A stretch of DNA of 64,000 bases from Veillonella dispar. GTDB lineage: Bacteria > Bacillota > Negativicutes > Veillonellales > Veillonellaceae. Made by a program: the position numbers and the translations under genes. How positions within the stretch are numbered: position 1 is the stretch's first letter; every line of letters starts with the position of its first letter. The notes under the pieces are model-generated. The model was not told the origin of the DNA and searched no databases. It saw only the letters and a program-made list of their open reading frames with translations. Positions 18,106 through 26,279 of the stretch are shown here, piece by piece. The DNA lies in the NCBI RefSeq assembly GCF_900637515.1, contig NZ_LR134375.1, positions 2,051,001 through 2,115,000 of the forward strand, read 5' to 3'.

Positions 18106-18915
18106 AGAACCGGCCCCAAATGGGGATTATTTAATTTAACTAGAAAATAAGTGTTGCTTTATTCACCAATATGGTGTATAAATTTCCGTCCCCCAATGGG
18201 GATTATTTAATTTAAATGTTATTGGCTTAGAGCATTTGCAGCTTTAATGGCCGTTGGGTTTCCGTCCCCTGTTGGGAATCAATAAATTTAACATGAGAAA
18301 ACACAGTTTCATGAACAGACATTTCTTAGCGTGTATGTTTCCGTCCCCTAATGGGGATCAATAAATTTAACAGACGACTACAACTATTATTCTTAATTCA
18401 AACTTATTTAACTGGTTTCCGTCCCCATTAGGGGATTATTTAACTTAACCAATGGTTAATAATACAACCTATGTGTTCGCTGGTACTGATGTGTTTCCGT
18501 CCCCATTAGAGGATTATTTAATTTAACTAGAACAAAACGTTGAGGCATTAACTCAACAAAACGCTATGTTGTTTCCGCCCCCTTATGGGGATTATTTTAT
18601 TTATCTAGTGAAAGCCAAGAAAATGAGAAAAAACTTAACGCTAATAAATTCCCGTCCCCCATCAGGGGATTAATAAATTTAACTGCAATTAATGGCTTAG
18701 GTCAAAAGGTAGCAACAAATACGGCATTTCCGTCCCCTATTGGGGATTATTTAATTTAACACTAGATATTTACATATTGTCTTTCTTATTGGAAAAAAGT
18801 TTATTCCGTCCCCTATTGGGGGATCATTAAATTTAACGCAGATGCGTTTTGTTAACACTCATGAACTAAAAGAGTATATAGTTTCCGTCCCCATTAGGGG
18901 ATCATTAAATTTAAC
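18106..18915 (-). CRISPR. CRISPR array 2: 11 repeats, 10 spacers
   Basis: Same 35-bp repeat family as arrays 1 and 3. Repeats begin near 18106, 18182, 18258, 18337, 18415, 18493, 18571, 18648, 18726, 18799 and 18881. Sequence is variable: the loop is TAAT, ATTA, TATT or ATCA, and the AT-rich half switches between ATTATTTAATTTAAC and ATCATTAAATTTAAC or ATCAATAAATTTAAC. The 18106 copy is the most decayed. Two copies (18648, 18799) are 1-4 bases long through small insertions. Spacers are about 38-46 bases. The leader is on the right, so the left end is oldest. A strong terminator lies directly left. Confidence 0.97.
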
Positions 18916-19024
18916 TTTTGACCTCAAAAGGCACTTTAGTCTGCTAAAATAACGCCGTTTAACCGCACCACTATCACAATGGCGCAGATTCGGTTTTTCT
19001 AAGATTAAATCTAAACTCATTATA
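18916..19024 (-). promoter_or_regulatory. Leader of CRISPR array 2
   Basis: Begins directly after a full repeat with TTTTGACCTCAAAAGGCAC and carries the shared AAAATAACGCCGTTTAACCG block, the GCACC...GGCGC inverted repeat and a leftward TATAAT box (19019-19024 as ATTATA). It is the most intact leader-repeat junction of the three arrays. Confidence 0.8.
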
Positions 19025-19053
19025 TCACATAAACTATATGACAAAATAATAAT

Positions 19054-19094
19054 AGAACCATTTGTATTATAAGATCTATAACACAAATGGTCCT
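19054..19094 (-). terminator. Terminator of the DUF262 gene
   Basis: Long hairpin AGAACCATTTGTATTATA / TATAACACAAATGGTCCT with a five-base loop, 31 bases past the stop of the leftward DUF262 gene. It insulates that gene from the array 2 leader promoter just beyond. Confidence 0.75.
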
Positions 19095-19125
19095 ATTCAT
19101 TTCAATTGTTTTATCCTATCTCACA

Positions 19126-20967
19126 TTATGGAACTTGTTTTAATAGTAGTTTTTCCAAGACTTCTACGAGTTTTTGACCTCGTTCATCGATTTGGGTTTT
19201 ATCCCAGTATGTGATTTGTTCAGGGTTATCTACTGCAAAGTATGTATTTTGGAAGTTAATCAAAGGTTGTTGATTTTGAACAGGGCTATCTATTTCTTCT
19301 GCTAAAGCTCTTGTAATAACGAATTCACAGGCTTTATAATGATCTAATTTTTCAGCGAAATTACCATTCTTAACAGAAGCATTTAAACTCTTATCCAAAA
19401 GTGTCAAATTGCCTAGATGATTCAAATATTCTTTTCGAGTGTCTTCATCATCAAAGGAGTAATCTGCATTATCTGCAGCTTGTGGCATGATATGCTCTAA
19501 CTCAATCTTTTTATTTGTTTTAATGCTGTCTTTTTGGTTCAAGTATAACTCGATAAATTTAAGAATTTGGAATGCTTTTGGCGCCTGCTTCTTATTTTTG
19601 GAACCAAAATCTTTCACAGGCAATAATACACGAATCAAATCGACATATGGTTTTGTTCGTAACTCTAATTCAGTTACTGCAACCTCTAGTCTGCATGCTG
19701 GATCAGATTCATGTAAAATCTTTTCTATAATTTCAGGTAATTCCGCTTCAATAGCATTTGTTTGCGTATATGAGAATATTACTGCTGCTACATATCTTAC
19801 AGCCGCATCAACAAGTCTCACCTTATCTACACGCGAAGCATTATAGAACGGCATTAACAACGGATGAATTTGAACGGTATTAAACAATGTAAATAACGTA
19901 TACATCCCATCATCATTAGACAAGAAATCGTTAGATAATGGATCTCTATTGATGCTAGCATAGACTTTACTGATGGAATTGATGTCTGATGAAAGTTGCA
20001 AAATATCGTTAGCTACGAGTTCATTGTCTTTAAAATGCTCAAATAAATCCTTCTTCTTTACATTAATAGCTTTTGTACCAATAATAAAATGCTTAATGAA
20101 AGTAGATGTTTCAATCGCTTTTGATTTACCTGTATCTTTCAGATTTTTCAAGAACTGACTCCAACTATCAGAGAAGTCCTTAATCTGATTCTGTGTAATG
20201 CCAGGTGCAGAAGTAAGATTTTTCAATAAGTAATTTTTTAAAAGATCTAATGGCTCTAATGACTGACCACGATTATTTAAAATCTCAAACAACTGAAATG
20301 CACGTTCAATCGATGGTGCTGTAGTTTCAATTAACTTAACTTTAGTTGTTAAATACTGCAAGAAATATAATAATTTCTGAGGCTCATCATCATAAATACT
20401 TCTTAAATGCTGAAGAATAGATTCATAAACAGCTTCTAAGTTATTAGCGCTTGTATTATCCTCATCACTCACTAGAGCACCTTGTTTTATGATACTTTTA
20501 TAAGTCTCTTTAAAATCTAAGTCCTGAGTATGAAGAATTTTGTAATCTACAAACTGTAAATTATTATCTAGTATTCTAAAGTACTCTTTAAAGCTAAATG
20601 TATGCCCCATCCACATATCTGCATTAGCACCTAAATTTCGGCGAGTCTCTTCTGCAATATCCATAAATAAATTATTTAATGCACAGAAAATAAGCGTCAA
20701 TGTCGTAAGCCTTTGCTGACCATCGATAACATCAAATCTAGTCGGATTATTTTCATTGCTAATCAAAACAATATTGCCTAATAAATACCCAGGCAACGTA
20801 TCTAATCTATCTGTATAGTTATCCGTATCTTCCTTGAAATCAGAAAAAAGTGTATCTACATCTTTATCTGTCCATACAAAACTCCGTTGAAAGTCAGGTA
20901 TAACAAATTGATTTTTATTATCTAATATCCCCTTAATATCCTTCATTAAGGACGTAATTTCAGCCAT
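19126..20967 (-). CDS. DUF262-DUF1524 protein, GmrSD-like candidate defence nuclease
   Basis: 613 residues. The N-terminal DUF262 domain has IPDFQRSFVW (about residue 23) and the nucleotide-binding motif DGQQRLTTL (about 81). The C-terminal DUF1524 HNH-type nuclease domain has LEHIMPQ and HLGNLTLL (about 488-530). This pairing in one chain occurs in GmrSD-type modification-dependent restriction enzymes and in related defence proteins such as SspE-type nickases. GGGGAGGATATC precedes the ATG. It stands alone between CRISPR arrays 2 and 3, on the same strand as the cas genes, so defence is likely by context. No partner genes such as ssp, dnd or brx are in the window. Confidence 0.85.
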   Translation of the reverse strand: MAEITSLMKDIKGILDNKNQFVIPDFQRSFVWTDKDVDTLFSDFKEDTDNYTDRLDTLPGYLLGNIVLISNENNPTRFDVIDGQQRLTTLTLIFCALNNLFMDIAEETRRNLGANADMWMGHTFSFKEYFRILDNNLQFVDYKILHTQDLDFKETYKSIIKQGALVSDEDNTSANNLEAVYESILQHLRSIYDDEPQKLLYFLQYLTTKVKLIETTAPSIERAFQLFEILNNRGQSLEPLDLLKNYLLKNLTSAPGITQNQIKDFSDSWSQFLKNLKDTGKSKAIETSTFIKHFIIGTKAINVKKKDLFEHFKDNELVANDILQLSSDINSISKVYASINRDPLSNDFLSNDDGMYTLFTLFNTVQIHPLLMPFYNASRVDKVRLVDAAVRYVAAVIFSYTQTNAIEAELPEIIEKILHESDPACRLEVAVTELELRTKPYVDLIRVLLPVKDFGSKNKKQAPKAFQILKFIELYLNQKDSIKTNKKIELEHIMPQAADNADYSFDDEDTRKEYLNHLGNLTLLDKSLNASVKNGNFAEKLDHYKACEFVITRALAEEIDSPVQNQQPLINFQNTYFAVDNPEQITYWDKTQIDERGQKLVEVLEKLLLKQVP

Positions 20968-21081
20968 GATATCCTCCCCATACCAAAATTTATTTTCTTA
21001 TATCTATTAGATCATAAAAATAAGATGAAGATCAACACTTTAAATTCATCAAACTCTCAAAAGGCAAAATATTCTATACAC

Positions 21082-21117
21082 AAAATAACCACCCTATACA
21101 AGAGTGGTTATTTTTGT
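21082..21117 (-). terminator. Terminator at the distal end of CRISPR array 3
   Basis: Stem AAATAACCAC / GTGGTTATTT with an 11-base loop and T-runs on both sides. It lies just beyond the oldest repeat of array 3, as with the terminators of arrays 1 and 2, and before the DUF262 promoter region. Confidence 0.8.
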
Positions 21118-21137
21118 CTTTAAAAGAAAATATTGAT

Positions 21138-23585
21138 TTATTCTGTCCCCGAATGGGGGCATTTTATGTAACCTCAACAAAACGCAATGCTCATGGATTT
21201 ATTAAAATATAAGGGATTTCCGTCCCCTATTGGGGATTAATAAATTTGACTAGTTAAAGCATTATATAAATTCATTATTACAACCTTATATAAGTTACCG
21301 TCCCCTGTTGGGGATCATTAAATTTAACTAGCATTATGCGTAATTAGTAAAGAATGTGAGAAATGGGAGGAGGTTTCCGTCCCCGAATGGAGATCATTTA
21401 ATTTAACTCAATCTACCGAAAAGCCTGCTGAAAAGCCTAAAAAAGCAGTTTCCGTCCCCTATTGGGGATCAATAAATTTAACTTTAGACGCTATCAATGG
21501 TAGTCAACTATATGCAGTAGTTGAGTTTCCGTCCCCATTAGGGGATTATTTAATTTAACGAAATCATCAAGAATAGTACCTAAGCCGAGTGATTGGCTAC
21601 TATGTTTTCGTCCCCATCAGGGGATTATTTAATTTAACACGCTAGAAAATTGCAAGAAAAGGAACAATTACCAATCGTAGAGTTTCCGTCCCCATTAGGG
21701 GATTATTTAATTTAACTTATTGGAGGTTTAAAATGAAAATCTTTATTAATTATCAACTATTTCCATCCCCATCAGGGGATCAATAAATTTAACGAAAATC
21801 GGTATATTTTGCCTTTGGAGATTGGCTTTAGGTTTGTTTCCGTCCCCTATTGGGGAGCAATAAATTTAACGTGAAAAGCTACCTATTCAAGATAGAAAAT
21901 ACGTAGCTACTGTATTTATGTCCCCTGGGGATTATTAAATTTAACCACCTGGTATATTAATCTACAAAACACAATGTTATAGGATTAGTTTTCCGTCCCC
22001 TTATGGGGATCATTTAATTTAACCCAACAATAAGGGTTATACATACATCAACTTGCGAGTATTCGTGTTTCCGTCCCCATCTGGGGATTATTTAATTTAA
22101 CAAGGTGCGTATCGTAGATAGCATTGAGGAATTATGGAGCGGTAGGTTTCCGTCCCCATCTGGGGATTATTTAATTTAACTTACGTAAACAGAATGAAAT
22201 GCTTATGAAATTGTTACAAGACAAGTTTCCGTCCCCATCTGGGGATTATTTAATTTAACAGCCAATCATGGAAAAGACATACGTTATAGACAGCAAATTA
22301 GTTTCCGTCCCCATCTGGGGATTATTTAATTTAACAAGCGGTAGCTTTAATGAAACATGTAAATTACTGTCTTTCGAGTTTCCGTCCCCATCTGGGGATT
22401 ATTTAATTTAACAGCCAATCATGGAAAAGACATACGTTATAGACAGCAAATTAGTTTCCGTCCCCATCTGGGAATTATTTAATTTAACCGTATGGGTATA
22501 TTAGCATCAACGGTCTATATGGTTATTGCGAGTTTCCGTCCCCATCTGGGGATTATTTAATTTAACAAACACACAATTAGCGGAGTGAATACATTTGTAC
22601 TAGATGAAAAGTTTCCGTCCCCATCTGGGGATTATTTAATTTAACCGTTCTCCTCTCTCATGGGTAAAACTACAAAGTTCTGCTTGGGGTTTTCCGTCCC
22701 CATCTGGGGATTATTTAATTTAACATGATTTTCTTTGGTTTGATGATGAGTACATCTATGAGAGCTTAGTTTTCCGTCCCCATCTGGGGATTATTTAATT
22801 TAACGGCTGTTAAAGCTAAAACTAGCTCAGAAAAGGACTTATTAAAAGTTTTCCGTCCCCATCTGGGGATTATTTAATTTAACAGTACAAAAAGCGGTAG
22901 CGAATACATGATAAACCTAAGCCAATTTTCCGTCCCCATCTGGGGATTATTTAATTTAACTTGGAAAGTGGACTGGAACGTAAAAATGGAGGACAAAAAT
23001 GAATTTTCCGTCCCCATCTGGGGATTATTTAATTTAACATACAGACATTTTAGTAGGCGACCTCGCCAAATTGCTAAACCAGTTTCCGTCCCCATCTGGG
23101 GATTATTTAATTTAACACTAATTCTGAAAAAGAGCTTTTAAAAGAACAAAATGCTATGTGTTTCCGTCCCCATCTGGGGATTATTTAATTTAACATAAAA
23201 CAGTTGAGTTATACAATAGAAATAGCGAATATTATTGGGTTTCCGTCCCCATCTGGGGATTATTTAATTTAACTTTGTACAAGGTGATAATTATTGCTTT
23301 GTTACCGCAAAAGGCGTTTCCGTCCCCATCTGGGGATTATTTAATTTAACTAATTCCTGTAAATGTAACTAAGAATGATGAGCAATATGTAAGTTTCCGT
23401 CCCCATCTGGGGATTATTTAATTTAACTTTACATCTTTAAAACTACATTTGGTTATGAGCCTGTAATTAAGTTTCCGTCCCCATCTGGGGATTATTTAAT
23501 TTAACAGAAGAACGCAATTATTTAGAGAACTACGACAAGGACGTATGTGAGTTTCCGTCCCCATCTGGGGATTATTTAATTTAAC
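21138..23585 (-). CRISPR. CRISPR array 3: 32 repeats, 31 spacers
   Basis: Largest array. The first 12 repeats (21138-22023) vary in the loop and AT-rich half, and the copies at 21138 and 21912 are decayed or short. From 22067 to 23551 there are 20 repeats nearly all with the loop ATCT and the end GGGGATTATTTAATTTAAC; one copy at 22454 has a single G-to-A change. This homogeneous block next to the leader is the youngest part and shows recent spacer acquisition. One spacer occurs twice, at 22260-22300 and 22413-22453. Spacers are about 41-45 bases. Inferred transcription is leftwards from the leader on the right. Confidence 0.98.
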
Positions 23586-23755
23586 CCTGTCTCTGAAACA
23601 ATAAGTATTTACTGGTTCCAAAACCTAAAAAACGGCGGAGATTGTATTTCGGCCTCAAAAGGCACTTTAGCCAGCTAAAATAATACCGTTTAATCGCGCC
23701 ACTATCACAACGGCGCAGATTTGTTTTTTCAAGGGTTAAATCTAGGTCTATTATA
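23586..23755 (-). promoter_or_regulatory. Leader of CRISPR array 3 with extra 61-base segment
   Basis: The conserved leader runs from about 23647 (TTTCGGCCTCAAAAGGCAC, then the shared block, the GCGCC...GGCGC inverted repeat and a leftward TATAAT box at 23750-23755). Between it and the last repeat are 61 bases with no counterpart in leader 2. They read as one open frame on the + strand, like a spacer without a repeat. See findings. Confidence 0.75.
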
Positions 23756-23789
23756 GCATAGCTTCAAGGGAAATGAAAAATATATGAAA

Positions 23790-23820
23790 ACAGAGCTATC
23801 TCGTGACAAGATAGCTCTGT
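23790..23820 (-). terminator. Terminator after the 202-aa gene
   Basis: Perfect 12-base stem ACAGAGCTATCT / AGATAGCTCTGT with a seven-base loop, followed on the - strand by TTTTCATATATTTTTC. It ends the leftward transcript starting at 24578, before the array 3 leader. Confidence 0.8.
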
Positions 23821-23867
23821 AAGAGAGTAAATCGTTATTTGAGTTGTCTTAATGATAACCTTTTATT

Positions 23868-23965
23868 TATTTCTCCCGTATGTTATTGTTCTCCCTATAT
23901 TTCCTCCTCTCTTTCTCTCCCCCTATTACTTCATCTCCCCTACTTATTCTTCTCTTCCCCCTAAC
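23868..23965. other. Polypyrimidine tract (purine-rich 3' UTR on the - strand)
   Basis: About 98 bases that are nearly all C and T on the + strand, broken by short TATT or TTAC steps. On the - strand this is the region just after the 202-aa gene, so its mRNA would have a long G/A-rich 3' UTR with several GGAGG-like motifs but no start codons placed to use them. No gene seen here. Confidence 0.6.
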
Positions 23966-23969
23966 AGTT

Positions 23970-24578
23970 TTATCTTGTTAGGTCTCTCCAGGCGATAAAT
24001 AGTTCGGCCACGACTTGTGGGTTTTGGCTAAGTTTGATGCGGGCTAGCATTTTACGCACGTAGTTACAGTGTTCTAGCATAGCTTCGTTCAGCTTGTGTT
24101 TCACGTGGTGTGGGGCTTGGTACACCAAGATGGGTTTAAAGTCACCCACATGAATGTAGCTCGTATCTGGATCAGGGCCATCGGTAACGATATACTGATA
24201 AGGTATCGCCACGTTAAAGAGTCCGTATACCACGTCCTTGCCGATAGGGCGCCGACATTTAATATGCCCAAAGGTAAGGTGCGGGCCATAGGTTTTAGGC
24301 GCTGTATAGCTGCTACGCCGACCGTCGCTGGTCATGATATAATTCGGCCTCAACCCTTCTTGTAAGGCCAGCTCTCGCAGGATGGTACGAATTGGCAGAT
24401 GTACCAATTCTTGACGGCCATCTACGAAATAGCACATCGTGCTATCACCACCGCCAGGTTCATAGGTAGGGATAAAACAAACAATATGATTCTTCGGATT
24501 CGTATAGATCAAATCCAAATTCTCTCCCTTCGATAGCCAAGTGGCCACCGCTACTGGTACTTCATTACATGTCATCAT
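23970..24578 (-). CDS. Orphan 202-aa cytoplasmic protein
   Basis: No family recognised with confidence. GGGAGAG precedes an ATG-ATG start. No signal peptide or membrane helix. The middle is beta-rich and holds KCRRPIGKDVV and, later, TSYIHVGDFKPIL; the C-terminus is helical and basic (YVRKMLARIKLSQNPQ). The pattern 'RPI...IPY...IHVxxFK' is faintly like the core of the competence regulator ComK (which has KPPI...FPT...SHVHVKEFK); this is a weak by-eye resemblance, not an assignment. The next gene upstream on the same strand is a sigma-70-like factor, so a regulatory role is possible. It lies right beside the leader of CRISPR array 3 but has its own terminator. Confidence 0.55.
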   Translation of the reverse strand: MMTCNEVPVAVATWLSKGENLDLIYTNPKNHIVCFIPTYEPGGGDSTMCYFVDGRQELVHLPIRTILRELALQEGLRPNYIMTSDGRRSSYTAPKTYGPHLTFGHIKCRRPIGKDVVYGLFNVAIPYQYIVTDGPDPDTSYIHVGDFKPILVYQAPHHVKHKLNEAMLEHCNYVRKMLARIKLSQNPQVVAELFIAWRDLTR

Positions 24579-25054
24579 AGGAATTCTCTCCCCTCAACTT
24601 AGGAACATTCCTTTCAACAATACAATGAACACGTGTTCTGTGAAAGCAGATTCGCATGCTTTAATCTGCTGTTGGTTTAATTGTATATCACACTGTATAA
24701 TTTGTAAATATATACACAAAACTATAGAAATTTATGTAAAATTAAAGACTTTATGATCTTGTAAAAGTAATACCTACCTATATGTGTCATTATTTTCTCA
24801 TTTAAATTGAGAATTGCATATTTTATGTATATCTGTTAATCGTGATTAACGTAATTATGCAATAATCAGAATATAAATAAGAAATTAAATTATATTAACA
24901 CATATCATTTTAATACAAACTTGACTCTAATAGACTAATAGTCATATGTTTACACTACATATTCTAATCGATTCAGAGTTCTAAGAATCTCATATGTATA
25001 TAACTCTAATACGTGTATAACTCTAATGAATGTATAGCCCTATTGCATTCATAC
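24579..25054. other. AT-rich intergenic region with a short hairpin
   Basis: 476 bases with no credible frame. The only structure seen is the inverted repeat AGCAGATT / AATCTGCT (24645-24670), overlapping a GTGAAAGC word at 24640, which may be a terminator for the sigma-factor gene or part of the 5' region of the 202-aa gene. The rest is low-complexity AT sequence, with a TATGTATATAACTCTAAT-like repetition near 24990-25030. Confidence 0.5.
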
Positions 25055-25945
25055 TTAATGTACTAGTAGTTTCTTAAAGTCTGTCGTCAAGTATCTGCGC
25101 AGCTTCCGCAGAGCTCGTTCATGGCGCCGTTGGATAGCTTGGCGGCTACAGTTCAGCTCTTCACTAACGGATACGAGGCTTTTACAATCACCATACACTC
25201 GACGCAATAGGTCTTGTTGATCTTGAGATAGTCTGCCAAGGGCCCATACGAGGCGAGCTCGTAAGCGTTGTTCCTCATCGGCCGTCATAATCATGTCTGC
25301 TATATTTTCTCCAGATGCAAAGATATCCATACCAACCGTAACCTCTCCATCATCGGTGATGCGGTCTGGTATATGGATCTCACGATGATTGCGCAATCGT
25401 TCCCGCTTCCAATACCGCATGTAACCATACCTAACACCGGCTTTCACAAAACCTGGAAATGGTACAGAACCTTTCAGGTCAAAGCTATAAATCGATTCCA
25501 AGAGTATGGCCCATAGATAGCTCTCTAGGTCTTCACGGAACTCGCGGTTCCCCGTCTTATTCGTATAGTGCAAAATGAGTGGCCGATACCTGCGACAGAG
25601 CTCGATTTGAGCCGCATCATGGCGTAGCTCATCAGCGGACCACGGCTGGTAGCCCACCGTCTGAATCCTCATATTCGGATTTTGACAAATCGATACGAGG
25701 CTCTTATCCGATAAGGAGGTTAACACCTGATGCCCGCAGATAAGAGTCTGTAATTTCAGCTCCTCCGGTACCTTATACTCAGATTCCTTAGAAGGTATCT
25801 TTTCAGATTCTGAGTCCTTAAAAGAAAGCTTCTTAGATAGTACTTCCGTAGAAGATAATCCCTTTGAAGATATTTCCTCAGATTGTAAGCTTGCAGTTTT
25901 AATACAGGTTCGTTGTACTAACGGTTCTTCGTTTGTGTATAACAT
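25055..25945 (-). CDS. Sigma-70 family RNA polymerase sigma factor (SigH/ECF-like)
   Basis: 296 residues. Two sigma regions are visible: region 2 (about 120-185; CRRYRPLILHYTNKTGNREFR, then YLWAILLESIYSFD and the basic helix YWKRERLRNHRE) and region 4 (about 230-290; ALGRLSQDQQDLLRRVYGD, then a helix-turn-helix SVSEELNCSRQAIQRRHERA). Residues 1-75 are an odd, Ser/Lys/Glu-rich repetitive leader (SSKGLSSTE, SEKIPSKESE) not found in standard sigma factors. AAAGGGGATTT precedes the ATG at 25945. It is not a housekeeping factor; it could run an alternative regulon such as competence. No anti-sigma gene is adjacent. Confidence 0.75.
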   Translation of the reverse strand: MLYTNEEPLVQRTCIKTASLQSEEISSKGLSSTEVLSKKLSFKDSESEKIPSKESEYKVPEELKLQTLICGHQVLTSLSDKSLVSICQNPNMRIQTVGYQPWSADELRHDAAQIELCRRYRPLILHYTNKTGNREFREDLESYLWAILLESIYSFDLKGSVPFPGFVKAGVRYGYMRYWKRERLRNHREIHIPDRITDDGEVTVGMDIFASGENIADMIMTADEEQRLRARLVWALGRLSQDQQDLLRRVYGDCKSLVSVSEELNCSRQAIQRRHERALRKLRRYLTTDFKKLLVH

Positions 25946-26120
25946 AAATCCCCTTTCCTGCCATGGCATAGCGCTTATCTACACAATAGCGCGGAACGGG
26001 GATTTTGACAAATTGGCAATTCTTTAGAATTCTCACATATTCTGTTACAATCTAACATTAATTTCTATCCATTAAAAGACATATCTATACACCTAGATAG
26101 GTAATTGCTGAAAATAATAC

Positions 26121-26156
26121 AAAAAAGACACCACAGAGGAATATGGTGTCTTTTTT
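26121..26156. terminator. Bidirectional terminator between sigma factor and ATPase genes
   Basis: Perfect stem AAAAAAGACACCA / TGGTGTCTTTTTT with a 10-base loop. T-runs on both strands. It sits in the 334-base gap 25946-26279; nothing else was seen in that gap. Confidence 0.85.
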
Positions 26157-26279
26157 AGAGGAATTAGTACTACCATTGGGTAATAGTACATAAGTTACGA
26201 TTACTGATATACACGTTAGGAGTAACGTATTCTGATGTTACAAGTAATTGTACAGGTAATCGTATTTTAAATTGTCTGA

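Noticed and set aside
18608-18614. GTGAAAG copy at 18608 counted as a genomic copy
   Set aside because: It lies in a CRISPR spacer of foreign origin and says nothing about the host genome.
18859-19086. A 75-residue frame across the end of array 2 and its leader
   Set aside because: It crosses a CRISPR repeat and the non-coding leader, has no ribosome site and resembles nothing.
22874-23141. Two repetitive frames on opposite strands inside array 3
   Set aside because: They are translations of CRISPR repeats, shown by the repeated peptides VPIWGLFNLT and LNNPQMGTEN.
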